This document shows positions 1-8,291 of a stretch of DNA of 31,900 bases, one piece after another; position 1 is the stretch's first letter; each line of letters opens with the position of its first letter. Made by a program: the position numbers and the translations under genes. The stretch is taken from NCBI GenBank assembly GCA_934293835.1, contig CAKQZO010000004.1:1-31900 (forward strand). The letters are read 5' to 3'. The stretch comes from an uncultured Lacticaseibacillus sp. Its GTDB lineage: Bacteria > Bacillota > Bacilli > Lactobacillales > Lactobacillaceae. The notes beneath the pieces are model-generated. The model did not search any database, was not told the origin of the DNA, and saw nothing but the letters and a program-made list of their open reading frames with translations.

Positions 1-1
1 C

Positions 2-67
2 CGCAAGGTTTTAGGCTGGAAGACTCCATCAGAAGTTTACCTAGACAAAAAGTTGCACTTGAGTTGA
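2..67 (+). CDS. IS30-family transposase, C-terminal end (partial)
   Basis: The first 21 codons of the window read in one frame to a TGA at 65-67 and give a peptide containing KVLGWKTPSEVY and ending LHLS. The pattern 'RPRK.LG..TP.EV......LHL' is the usual C-terminus of IS30-family transposases, where it follows the last catalytic Glu of the DDE domain. Only this tail is inside the window, so it cannot be said whether the element is intact. No terminal inverted repeat was recognised in the next 180 bases. The call rests on a short motif and is moderately sure. Confidence 0.6.
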   Translation, partial: RKVLGWKTPSEVYLDKKLHLS

Positions 68-80
68 CAATTCGTCAGAC

Positions 81-110
81 AAAAAAAGCCTGTGACAAAA
101 GCCACAGCCC
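81..110 (-). terminator. Rho-independent terminator after the LacI-family gene
   Basis: Read on the minus strand, CTGTG-loop-CACAG is followed by GC and seven T. It lies about 135 bases past the stop of the LacI-family gene. The stem is short (5 bp), and the plus-strand reading, which would serve the transposase, has only a three-T tail. Confidence 0.5.
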
Positions 111-245
111 TTTGATGTGCTCAAATATTCCAGTCATGTGACGTTCAAAAAGCCAGCCCGAAGTCCGAAATTCGGCCCTAGCGTCTTGAACGATCCATCA
201 GTGCCAAAACCGCCTTTTGTCACAGTCCTCTAGTTCAAAACATTC

Positions 246-1292
<1,047 letters not shown>

Positions 1293-1408
1293 TCATGCTC
1301 GTTATGTTACCCCAAGTATAGCCGAACGAAACGCTTTTTGACAGATTTTTTACGCAAAAACAGACGGTACTTCTAGGACATCACCTGAAAATATTACTAA
1401 AAAAGTTC

Positions 1409-1424
1409 GGTAAGCGCTTGCTTA
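1409..1424. promoter_or_regulatory. cre/LacI-type operator in the heparinase-family promoter
   Basis: The sequence GGTAAGCGCTTGCTTA has 5-bp inverted arms (TAAGC/GCTTA) around a central CG. It is close to the catabolite-responsive element consensus and to LacI-family operators in general. It overlaps the -35 box of the gene, a repressing position. Either CcpA or the neighbouring LacI-family protein could bind; the sequence does not decide. A related stretch (CGAAACGCTTTTTGA, near 1325) lies closer to the lacI-type gene. Confidence 0.65.
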
Positions 1425-1446
1425 AGGGGCTACCACCTTCTATACT
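1418..1446 (+). promoter_or_regulatory. Promoter of the heparinase-family gene
   Basis: A -35 box TTGCTT (1418-1423) and -10 box TATACT (1441-1446) are separated by exactly 17 bases, about 36 bases upstream of the ATG. The ribosome binding site AAAGGAGG at 1465-1472 follows. The -35 overlaps the operator described at 1409-1424. Confidence 0.65.
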
Positions 1447-1481
1447 GGGAGCAACTATTTGCCCAAAGGAGGCCCCACCTA

Positions 1482-3155
1482 ATGTTACCCACAACCACGA
1501 CGCCACTGATCGAGGAACTCCACCGCGAGGCTGCGGCCATCGTCAGCGCCAAGACGGTCGCGCCGATCACCTACACTGGCTATCAAGCCTATTTGACCAC
1601 CGGCGATCGGCGCACCTTCGAGGATCAGTACTTCCAGCGGCGCAAACAGCTCGTCGTCTTGGGGCTGAGCCAATATCTCGCCCCTGAAGAGGCCAAAGGC
1701 ACGATGCTCAATGAGGTGCTTTGGGCCATCTTAAACGAGTATACCTGGGGCCTGCCCGCGCACATGCCGGTGACCGGTAACACTTACGGTGATGGTGCGC
1801 CTTATTGGCTCGATCTCTTCGCCGCCGAAACCGGCGAGGCTTTGGCTGAGCTGAAATTTCTGATCGGTGCACAACTTCCGCCTGAGCTCAACCACCGCAT
1901 CGACGTCGAGATCGAGCGCCGGATTTTTACGCCATTTGCCGCTCACGATTGGGCCTGGCAACACAAGACCAACAACTGGAGTGCCGTCATCGGCGGTTGC
2001 ATCGGCATTACCGCGATCTACCAGATGTCTGCCACAAGTTCGCGCCTGCAGGCCTTCCGCGCTCGCCTAGACACGGCCTTGACCACCTATCTGGCAAGTT
2101 TCGGTGACGATGGGGCGTCTGAGGAAGGCGTCTCCTATTGGGCCTATGGCTTCGGCTATTATCTCTATTACGCCGAGCTTGCCGCCCGCCGCCTCGGCGA
2201 CGATCACTACCTGCAGCTTCCGAAGGTCCGGGCGATTGCCGCTTTCCCTGAAGCGGCTCAGTTAACCGCCGCCGATAACGTCCCGTTCTCCGATTATGGC
2301 CGGATCACCCTACCCACCGGCCTGCTGAACTTTTGCCGGCAAACCTTCAAGGTGCCCACGCCACCGATCACCACGATGAACGCCGTCGACTTCGATCATT
2401 GCTATCGCTTTGCTCAGCTCTATCGCGATCTCCTCTGGGCCCCAGCAACACTCGATGCGCCCGCACCACTGCCGGCAAGCGACCGCTATTTTCAAGACGT
2501 TCAATGGTGGCTCGTGCGCGCCCCGGAACACAAACTCGTCTTTGCGGCCAAAGGCGGGCGCAACGATGAAAGCCACAACCACATTGATTTAGGGCACATC
2601 GTCTTCGGCACCGAACAGACGCTGTTTCTAACCGACCTTGGCGCCGGCGAATATACCCGCGACTATTTTGACGACGACAAGCGCTACGCCTATTTCCCGC
2701 CTGCCGCAACCGCCCATGATGTCCCGATCATCAACGGCCAGACGCAACAATTCGGCCCCTATGCCGCAAAAGCGCATCCTGAACCAAACGGTTTGACCTT
2801 GACGCTTACGGCCGCCTATCCGACAGTCGCGGGGTTAGGTGCTTACACCCGTCACCTCACACTCGCTAAATCTGCGCGGCGCTTCACCTGCGAAGATACC
2901 TTCGCCTTCGCCCACGGCGAGAATACGGTCGTTGAAAACCTCGTCACGCTGATTCCACCGACACTCCAAGGGGAAAAGGCGCTCCTAGAAGCCGCCGGCG
3001 AGCGTTGCGTCTTGAGCTTTCCCGGTGCCTCACTACACGTCACGCCGCAACCTTATCGCGATCACGACAATCATCAGCGCACCGCCTATCGGATTCAAGC
3101 CGAATATACCGGCGCCACGACACTGACGATCAGCGTATCCGGGCAATTGCAGTGA
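1482..3155 (+). CDS. Heparinase II/III-family polysaccharide lyase (cytoplasmic)
   Basis: A 557-residue protein with the two-part layout of heparinase II/III-type lyases: an alpha/alpha-barrel N-terminal half (to about residue 330) and a beta-sandwich C-terminal half. The family hallmark is clear at 361-371 (NDESHNHIDLG), followed by LTDLGAGEYTRDYF and AHDVPIINGQ (411-420). NNWSAVIGG (164-172) and the Tyr-rich GVSYWAYGFGYY (216-227) fit the sites where the family keeps its catalytic Asn, Tyr and His. Such enzymes cleave uronic-acid-containing oligosaccharides by beta-elimination. No signal peptide is present, so it should act on imported oligosaccharides. It stands alone behind its own promoter, divergent from the LacI-type regulator. 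The substrate is not determined. Confidence 0.82.
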   Translation: MLPTTTTPLIEELHREAAAIVSAKTVAPITYTGYQAYLTTGDRRTFEDQYFQRRKQLVVLGLSQYLAPEEAKGTMLNEVLWAILNEYTWGLPAHMPVTGNTYGDGAPYWLDLFAAETGEALAELKFLIGAQLPPELNHRIDVEIERRIFTPFAAHDWAWQHKTNNWSAVIGGCIGITAIYQMSATSSRLQAFRARLDTALTTYLASFGDDGASEEGVSYWAYGFGYYLYYAELAARRLGDDHYLQLPKVRAIAAFPEAAQLTAADNVPFSDYGRITLPTGLLNFCRQTFKVPTPPITTMNAVDFDHCYRFAQLYRDLLWAPATLDAPAPLPASDRYFQDVQWWLVRAPEHKLVFAAKGGRNDESHNHIDLGHIVFGTEQTLFLTDLGAGEYTRDYFDDDKRYAYFPPAATAHDVPIINGQTQQFGPYAAKAHPEPNGLTLTLTAAYPTVAGLGAYTRHLTLAKSARRFTCEDTFAFAHGENTVVENLVTLIPPTLQGEKALLEAAGERCVLSFPGASLHVTPQPYRDHDNHQRTAYRIQAEYTGATTLTISVSGQLQ

Positions 3156-3165
3156 TAGATGCACC

Positions 3166-4353
3166 TCACACCACTGCTTCAGTCAGTCGCGAGCGCCTGC
3201 GCCAGACTTGATAGGCCAAGGTGTGCTGACTATCCGCAAAATCTTCTGCAAAATGCTGGAGGCTACGCTGATAGTCGGTACTATAATGGTGCGCCTGGGC
3301 AAAGGCGCCAAGCCGTGCCATCAAGGCTAATCCTCGCTGACGGCAAACCGAGTTTTGCCGGGGATCTTCGGCTGCAATCCGGTCACTGAGCTGCCGCGTT
3401 TTAATCATCTGCGCTTGGAAAGCTTGATCACGCAACGGAGGTTGCATCGCGAAAAACACAGTCAATAGACTGATCAACCTTAATTGGTGGCTCGTCACAC
3501 CACAAACCGTTGTCGGATTCAGATCAAATGTCCGTAACTCAAGGTGTGAGATCCCATTTTTCAGAAGATGCTCCGGCGCTTTGCCAAGGCTGCTTTTGCA
3601 CCGCACGGGTTCATAGTATTGATTAGCCCGCAAAAGCCGCCCTTCAGCGACCGCCGCTTCGATTTGCTTCACATAGTCAGTGACACTGCGATAATTGCCT
3701 TCAATACTGGTCGGGAAACCCAGCCGACTGCGGCGAATGCTCCGGACCGGATGAATCAGCTCTTGGTTGTCTAAATAACCGGAAAAGCAAATCGGGGTGG
3801 CGCCAAACAAATAGGTCAGCACCCACTGCGACACCATAAACTGTTGCGCAATGTGTAGGTATAAGGCATCGGGGTTATGAAAGTCGGTAATGCGCATCAG
3901 CCGCTTGAGCGCGATCTTACTCAGACTAATATTCAGATGAACGCCATTATTCATGATCCGCCGCACATCGTAAATCCTCTTGAGTGCTTGGCGATAGGCG
4001 TTAGTGCCTTCAGGAATCGTCGAAATCAACTCATCGCGGCCCTGATTAAGCAGTGCCGGCGGACAACTGTATGACCACAACTGCTCATCAGGCGCCAGCT
4101 GCGCGGCCACTGCGCGGATGACCTGATTTGCTTGATCAACATTCGCCTGGGCATCGGTTTGCGGGGGAAGCGCAAATTCGATCTGGGCTTCAAAATATTC
4201 ACGACCAACATATCGGCGAAAATTAGGCGTTAGCGTAGTCGGAAATTGCTTGCGGCTGACCCGTCCTTGGCGATCAAGACGCAACTTTTCGACCTCGATG
4301 CCGATCTTAACTAAACCATTACTTAAGGTACTCGCGTCGATATTATCTAACAT
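3166..4353 (-). CDS. Glutamate-cysteine ligase family protein (GshA-like, stand-alone)
   Basis: A 395-residue protein with signatures of the gamma-glutamylcysteine synthetase domain found in GshA and at the N-terminus of the bacterial GshAB fusion: GIEVEKLRL near the start, EAQIEFALPP, MNNGVHLNISL and the late HLELRTFDLNP. It would join glutamate and cysteine with ATP, the first step of glutathione synthesis. The C-terminal ATP-grasp glutathione synthetase of GshAB (about 750 residues) is absent and no gshB is nearby, so the product may be gamma-glutamylcysteine or the true substrate may differ. The start was moved to ATG 4353 because CGAGGAA stands eight bases upstream; a longer reading lacks a binding site. 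It is convergent with the heparinase-family gene, leaving only 10 bp. Confidence 0.75.
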   Translation of the reverse strand: MLDNIDASTLSNGLVKIGIEVEKLRLDRQGRVSRKQFPTTLTPNFRRYVGREYFEAQIEFALPPQTDAQANVDQANQVIRAVAAQLAPDEQLWSYSCPPALLNQGRDELISTIPEGTNAYRQALKRIYDVRRIMNNGVHLNISLSKIALKRLMRITDFHNPDALYLHIAQQFMVSQWVLTYLFGATPICFSGYLDNQELIHPVRSIRRSRLGFPTSIEGNYRSVTDYVKQIEAAVAEGRLLRANQYYEPVRCKSSLGKAPEHLLKNGISHLELRTFDLNPTTVCGVTSHQLRLISLLTVFFAMQPPLRDQAFQAQMIKTRQLSDRIAAEDPRQNSVCRQRGLALMARLGAFAQAHHYSTDYQRSLQHFAEDFADSQHTLAYQVWRRRSRLTEAVV

Positions 4354-4380
4354 AACTTCATTCCTCGTGATGATTGCTAC

Positions 4381-4430
4381 AAACAGAAAAGAGCCAACTA
4401 CATTTTGTAACGGAACCAATATGCAGTTGC
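4381..4430 (-). terminator. Possible terminator after the Asp23/Gls24 operon
   Basis: On the minus strand GCAACTGCAT pairs imperfectly with ATGTAGTTGGC (eight of ten positions) and is followed by CTCTTTTCTGTTT. It lies between the last Asp23-type gene and the GshA-like gene. The long loop makes this weak; read-through into the GshA-like gene remains possible. Confidence 0.35.
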
Positions 4431-4455
4431 CCCTTTAAACCTGGCATCGCGTTAA

Positions 4456-4935
4456 TTAAGCTGGTTGCATGTCCTTATCGGCTTGCGCCTGGGCGTCTTC
4501 TTCTGCGGCCTTTTTGTCCGCATCTTTTTGGGCTTGAAGCTCTTCATCAGTCATCATGTCTTTGACAGTCAATTTGACCGCAGTTACAGCCAGCCCCGTC
4601 ATTTCTTTGACGTTGTTGCAGATCGCGTCGGTGACTTGATCGAACACTTCAGGCGCCTTGGTCCCATATTTCATGATCGCATCAAGTTCGACGGTGACCC
4701 GCTTATTATCATCAATATCCACAGAGACGCCTTTTTTAAGGTTATCAACTTTGCGGAACCGATCGGCCACATCAGAGAAAATATTCCCGGACAGATCCAT
4801 CACACCATCAATCTCACTAGCGGTTTTACCGACAATTTTTTGAAGCACGCCGTCGTCAAACATTAAGTCTTTCTCGACTTCGGGCTTAGAGGCGTCATGC
4901 TTATTCTCTGGGCGGTGCATCTCTTGTTTATCCAT
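4456..4935 (-). CDS. Asp23/Gls24 family envelope stress protein (second copy)
   Basis: A 159-residue soluble protein of the Asp23/Gls24 (DUF322) family. The core spans about residues 24-125, with the typical DGVLQKIVGKTASEIDGVMDLSG start and the VTVELDAIMKYG and VKEMTGLAVTAVKLTVKDM segments. A charged, Ala/Asp/Lys-rich tail follows. In staphylococci Asp23 is tethered to the membrane by AmaP and linked to cell-wall stress. It is the last gene of a five-gene run (22 bp after the preceding Asp23-type gene) and has an AGGAGG site just before its ATG. Confidence 0.9.
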   Translation of the reverse strand: MDKQEMHRPENKHDASKPEVEKDLMFDDGVLQKIVGKTASEIDGVMDLSGNIFSDVADRFRKVDNLKKGVSVDIDDNKRVTVELDAIMKYGTKAPEVFDQVTDAICNNVKEMTGLAVTAVKLTVKDMMTDEELQAQKDADKKAAEEDAQAQADKDMQPA

Positions 4936-4957
4936 TAGAACCTCCTAGGATGATCCC

Positions 4958-5350
4958 TTAACGATTCATCTTCTGCCATTCACGGCGAGTTATGACGTCA
5001 CTCACATGTAAATTGAGTTCGATCACCTGTAGGCCGGTCATGTGCGTCACTGCCTGGGCAACTTCGGCACATAGCACATCGTAGAGCTTTTGGGCGTCAG
5101 CGTCGTATTCAACAACCGCCGTCATATCAATGGCGACTTGTTGCTCGCCGACATCTACTTTGATGCCTTTGGTGATTCGCTCATCACGACCAAGCGTTTC
5201 GGAAACTTTATCGACGACATTACCATCCATTTCCAGAATGCCATCAACCCGTTGGGCACAGATCCCGGCAATTTTTTGGAGCACATAATCATCAAAAGTC
5301 AGGCGACTATTCGTTTTGAGTGTTTCTAAATGGTCAACTTGTGTCTGCAT
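4958..5350 (-). CDS. Asp23/Gls24 family envelope stress protein (first copy)
   Basis: A 130-residue Asp23/Gls24 protein; the conserved core runs from FDDYVLQKIAGICAQRVDGI to VIELNLHVSDV. The start was placed at ATG 5350 because GCGGAGGTG lies seven bases upstream, making the 19 extra residues of the longer reading unlikely. Its core is clearly related to that of the next gene, but the tail is short, so the two are diverged paralogues and not a fresh duplication. It sits between the DUF2273 gene and the second copy, co-transcribed on the minus strand. Confidence 0.9.
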   Translation of the reverse strand: MQTQVDHLETLKTNSRLTFDDYVLQKIAGICAQRVDGILEMDGNVVDKVSETLGRDERITKGIKVDVGEQQVAIDMTAVVEYDADAQKLYDVLCAEVAQAVTHMTGLQVIELNLHVSDVITRREWQKMNR

Positions 5351-5367
5351 TGGTTCACCTCCGCTCA

Positions 5368-5562
5368 TCATTTGTCCTTGAGTTGCCGCTTCCCTTGGCG
5401 AAACCAACTAATCAGGGCATCTTTGTGCGGGAGCAGCCAACGTTCGACCAAACACCCCGCGATCGCCAGCAACCCGATCAGTAAAAGGCCGAAGAAGCCC
5501 CACTGCAAAATTGCTGCTGCCAGCAATGCCCCGATGAGCGCGCCTAGCATTCCAAGTGGCAT
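5368..5562 (-). CDS. DUF2273-type small membrane protein of the Asp23 operon
   Basis: A 64-residue protein made of a hydrophobic hairpin (about residues 1-41, two membrane segments rich in Leu, Ala and Gly) and a basic tail (HKDALISWFRQGKRQLKDK). Small proteins of this type (DUF2273) lie beside amaP and asp23 in many Firmicutes. AAGGGAG precedes the ATG. Its place between amaP and asp23 suggests a membrane partner of the Asp23 complex; the molecular role is not known. Confidence 0.8.
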   Translation of the reverse strand: MPLGMLGALIGALLAAAILQWGFFGLLLIGLLAIAGCLVERWLLPHKDALISWFRQGKRQLKDK

Positions 5563-5580
5563 AGGAATCTCCCTTCACAG

Positions 5581-6123
5581 TCAAAGCACCCTAGTGACTT
5601 TTTTTGGTGTCGATGTCGCGGGATGCAGTGTCACCCGGACACTTTTGGCCGCGATTCCAAGCATTTCCGTCAGCTTTTGCTTGACGGTAGCCTCGATGCG
5701 CTTGCCTTCTTCAGCAAGATCAGTGTTTCTTAGGCTGAACGCCTCAACCGCTACCTTAGTGGCTTGCTGGCGACCCAGCATTTTAACATCGACATCGATA
5801 TCTTTGACCGGATGGTTGCTGACCACTGCTTTGGCAACCGCATTGGCCACCGCCTGGCGTGACAGGAACAGCCGGCCATGATCGGACTTAACGACTAGCT
5901 GAGTGGTCGTTGCCTGGCGCAATATCGCGACTAGCAACATCACGACAAAGGTCAACAAAACGACTACAGTCAAGGCCAACAAGCTCCAGCGTAGATACTG
6001 ACTATTGATAACGAGCCAAGCGGCAAGCGGCTTGAGTGGCCATATCAACACTCCAACCAGCAGTGCTTGCAAGATACCCAAGATCGCCACAAGACTCAGT
6101 CCTGCTTTTGTAATCGGTCGCAT
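5581..6123 (-). CDS. amaP: Alkaline shock response membrane anchor protein AmaP
   Basis: A 180-residue protein with two N-terminal membrane segments (about residues 9-31 and 46-68) and a cytoplasmic domain of about 110 residues, the size and layout of AmaP. In Staphylococcus aureus AmaP anchors Asp23 to the membrane. The soluble part contains the Asp23-like element VVSNHPVKDIDVDVKM. It is the second gene of the operon, following the GlsB-like gene by 15 bp. The family match is by layout, motif and context. Confidence 0.8.
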   Translation of the reverse strand: MRPITKAGLSLVAILGILQALLVGVLIWPLKPLAAWLVINSQYLRWSLLALTVVVLLTFVVMLLVAILRQATTTQLVVKSDHGRLFLSRQAVANAVAKAVVSNHPVKDIDVDVKMLGRQQATKVAVEAFSLRNTDLAEEGKRIEATVKQKLTEMLGIAAKSVRVTLHPATSTPKKVTRVL

Positions 6124-6138
6124 GGTGCACCTCCTCGA

Positions 6139-6405
6139 TTACGAACCACGACGCTTTTTGCTCATCACACCGATCACTAGCGAGACAATGAACACGAGCA
6201 CCACGGCCCCGATGATTGCTGGCAAGATTGCCATGCCACCGACGACTGGTCCCCAAGTTCCAAGCAAGTTCCCGCCAATCCAGGCACCGAGTAGCCCGGC
6301 AACAATGTTACCGATCCACCCACCCGGCATATCCCGACCAACGATCATCTGACCGATCACACCGATGATCGCACCGACGATTAAAACCCAAAGTAGATGT
6401 AGCAT
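6139..6405 (-). CDS. GlsB/YeaQ/YmgE-family stress membrane protein
   Basis: An 88-residue protein with three membrane segments and the glycine-rich family pattern: GAIIGVIGQMIVGRDMPGGW, then GNIVAGLLGAWIGG, then a final hydrophobic segment before MSKKRRGS. Members of this 'transglycosylase-associated' family are small integral membrane proteins induced by stress; no enzymatic activity is established. ATG 6405 was chosen because AAAGGAGGTG ends six bases upstream; an eight-residue longer reading starts inside that site. It is the first gene of the Asp23/AmaP operon. Confidence 0.87.
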   Translation of the reverse strand: MLHLLWVLIVGAIIGVIGQMIVGRDMPGGWIGNIVAGLLGAWIGGNLLGTWGPVVGGMAILPAIIGAVVLVFIVSLVIGVMSKKRRGS

Positions 6406-6445
6406 GTTCTGCACCTCCTTTCGCCTCAAGCTGCTATCAACGCAT

Positions 6446-6517
6446 CAGGGTAATCGTATAACCCGGTAATCATGGGTTGCATGTCAACCTAATCAACTCG
6501 CGAGCCTGATTACCCTG
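6446..6517. promoter_or_regulatory. Inverted repeat upstream of the Asp23/AmaP operon
   Basis: CAGGGTAATC (6446-6455) is repeated exactly in inverted form as GATTACCCTG (6508-6517), with a third partial copy, GGTAATC, at 6465-6471. The three lie 40-115 bases upstream of the first gene's ATG, where the operon promoter must be. TTGACA at 6481-6486 (minus strand) is the best -35 candidate but no -10 box at ideal spacing is obvious. The arrangement suggests an operator for an unidentified regulator. Confidence 0.45.
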
Positions 6518-6663
6518 TATTTATACAATAACGAATTGCCAAATTAAAAATCAAATATTAGCGCCTTTAAAATTGAAAGTGGTTAGTTGTGACGTGCATC
6601 TTACCTAGGCAATCCGTTATGCTGAACTTAACAAAAAAAACAGCTGGCGCTCACTTTTCCCCC

Positions 6664-6695
6664 AAAAAAGAGGCCATGACTTTTGTCACCGCCTC
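6664..6695 (-). terminator. Rho-independent terminator after the 44-residue membrane peptide gene
   Basis: On the minus strand GAGGCGGTGAC-AAAA-GTCATGGCCTC folds into a hairpin with one mismatch and is followed by six T. It starts 8 bases after the stop codon of the small gene at 6703-6837. Confidence 0.85.
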
Positions 6696-6702
6696 GTCCT
6701 TA

Positions 6703-6837
6703 TCAGGTATGCTTTGACGAAACAGCACTCGCCAGGCGCATCAAGAGACCGAAGATGAGCAAGCCTCCGACAATTTTCCAGGTCCGCGTGGGCACAGCCG
6801 CAAGCGTGCTTCTAATCGCATCTTTCGTTGGCATCAT
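6703..6837 (-). CDS. Small single-pass membrane protein (44 residues), unrecognised
   Basis: An open frame of 44 codons that begins with two ATG codons behind AAAGGAGCG and ends just before a strong terminator. The product has a soluble basic N-terminus (MMPTKDAIRSTLAAVPTRTW), one hydrophobic segment at about residues 22-37 (KIVGGLLIFGLLMRLASAV) and a short polar tail. It is flanked by the stress operon upstream in the same direction and is divergent from the CorA-type gene. I do not recognise the family. The ribosome binding site and terminator on both sides make it more likely real than chance. Confidence 0.6.
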   Translation of the reverse strand: MMPTKDAIRSTLAAVPTRTWKIVGGLLIFGLLMRLASAVSSKHT

Positions 6838-6926
6838 CTGCATCGCTCCTTTCTAACTCAAGCATAACTAGATGCAGGCGCATGACGCAAATATTAACGA
6901 TTGCGTCCACCACAAGGAGGACTCCC

Positions 6927-7868
6927 ATGTTAACCCATTATCAGATTATCGATGGCCACATTCATGCAGGCGACGCGTCAAACTTCAACTGCTTGGTTCT
7001 TGCGGGGGCATCCCTCAAAGAACGCCAAGCGATCATCAAAAAATATGCGCTACCAGAATATATCTTTGATACCGACCATATCCTTGAACCAATCGCCCAC
7101 TTTGAATATCTGGACAGCAGTCGGCTGACGCACGCGTGGCGATTAAGCCTGACTAATTTGTCGCCGATGACCAGTAATGCGATCGAAGCACGCTTAGAAG
7201 CGGTTAGAATTATTCACTCGGATGACTTATTGATCTTTCAAATTGCCCAAAACTCTGCTTTTGTCGAACACCTAATTGCCCACTGTCAAACCGAAACGGC
7301 TACTATTGACCGCCTAGTCGGCCAAGCTTTGAAGCGGATCTATGTCCATTTTGACCGCGAACTCGTGCGCCAAAAGCAGCTGATTGACGAGCTAGATCAC
7401 GCTGCGCGCGCCACGGCCAAAAATGCGGCGCTATTTCAGTTAGCCGACACCACGCGTGACCTGGTCTATTTGCAGCACCTTCTTGATGATTTGCGCGACC
7501 CGGTGACGCAATTATGGACCGATGCGATATTCTCGCGCGCATTAGCGCATACCCACCTAAGAGAATCTATTCGCCGACAACAACATCGCGCCGAAATCCG
7601 CGTTAGCCTTTACCGCGACTTGATCGAAGCCATCGGCGGGCTGTTCACCGATATGATGAACAACAACCTGAATCACCTTATGCAATACCTTAACTCAGCT
7701 GCGCTACTATTGGCCGTTCCTTCACTGATTGCGGGAATATGGGGCATGAACGTAGGCAGCCTGCCTGGGGAAAAGGTCCGTTTTGCTTTTTGGGTCGTCA
7801 TCGGGATTACCGCGTTGATCACCATCACCTACGGCATCTATCTGGCCAAAAAGGATTATGCAAAGTGA
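6927..7868 (+). CDS. CorA-family divalent cation transporter
   Basis: A 313-residue protein of the CorA metal-ion transporter family: a long cytoplasmic N-terminal domain with extended helices, then two C-terminal membrane segments. The GMN signature is at about 273-275 (IWGMNVGSLPG), just after the first membrane segment, and the protein ends with a basic tail (LAKKDYAK), as in CorA. Such proteins form pentameric channels for magnesium or related ions. The start was set at ATG 6927 because AAGGAGG precedes it by six bases; the longer in-frame reading has no such site. It is a single-gene unit with a likely terminator at 7888-7925. Confidence 0.88.
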   Translation: MLTHYQIIDGHIHAGDASNFNCLVLAGASLKERQAIIKKYALPEYIFDTDHILEPIAHFEYLDSSRLTHAWRLSLTNLSPMTSNAIEARLEAVRIIHSDDLLIFQIAQNSAFVEHLIAHCQTETATIDRLVGQALKRIYVHFDRELVRQKQLIDELDHAARATAKNAALFQLADTTRDLVYLQHLLDDLRDPVTQLWTDAIFSRALAHTHLRESIRRQQHRAEIRVSLYRDLIEAIGGLFTDMMNNNLNHLMQYLNSAALLLAVPSLIAGIWGMNVGSLPGEKVRFAFWVVIGITALITITYGIYLAKKDYAK

Positions 7869-7887
7869 ACATTGTAGCTGTAATACT

Positions 7888-7925
7888 CCTCGCGTACTCA
7901 AATTGAGTGTGCGGGGCAATTTTAT
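7888..7925 (+). terminator. Probable terminator after the CorA-type gene
   Basis: CTCGCG-TACTCA pairs with TGAGTG-TGCGGG across an AAT loop, with small mismatches, and is followed by CAATTTTAT. It lies 20 bases after the CorA stop codon. Confidence 0.5.
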
Positions 7926-8220
7926 CAACCTAGTTGGCTCCATACTGATGAAAACGGGACACGTCAAATTGGTAAATTCACGCAGCTGGTTGCGTAACGA
8001 CTTGAAAGGTTCAGGCTCAGTTAATTTGACACTGGCAGGCAGGCTTCGTGATGTAGCACTATTGCTACATATGCACGGAAATCATATTTTAGTTACTCCA
8101 ATTAATAAGTTTATCGTATGAGGCCTCCTCAAAACCGGTGCAAGTCCATGATTTTTTATCGCCAGGCGGCATCGTGACGCAAAACAGCTGTGTTGGCCAG
8201 CACCACACCAATGTGACCAC
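7926..8220. other. Intergenic stretch without a convincing gene
   Basis: No coding region here has a ribosome binding site. A plus-strand open frame (7858-8121) overlaps the CorA end and has no site before any ATG. The one clear structure is a perfect 8-bp hairpin with a CTAT loop (ATGTAGCA/TGCTACAT, 8051-8070) that has no T run after it. It could be a fragment of a lost gene; I recognise nothing in it. Confidence 0.5.
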
Positions 8221-8258
8221 ATATAAACAGCACCGATCACTCTGAGGCAATCGGTGCT
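8221..8258 (-). terminator. Terminator of the MFS/FAD-oxidoreductase operon
   Basis: On the minus strand AGCACCGAT and ATCGGTGCT form a perfect 9-bp stem followed by GTTTATAT. It is 33 bases past the stop of the MFS gene. The T tract is imperfect. Confidence 0.6.
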
Positions 8259-8291
8259 ACGTTGCAACACTAGATTAAAGACTTTAGCGGC

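Noticed and set aside
2310..2709. Minus-strand open frames of 90 and 113 codons inside the heparinase-family gene
   Set aside because: Shadow frames of a well-supported GC-rich gene, with no ribosome binding sites.
7858..8121. 87-codon plus-strand open frame after the CorA-type gene
   Set aside because: It overlaps the CorA end, runs through that gene's probable terminator, and no ATG in it has a ribosome binding site.
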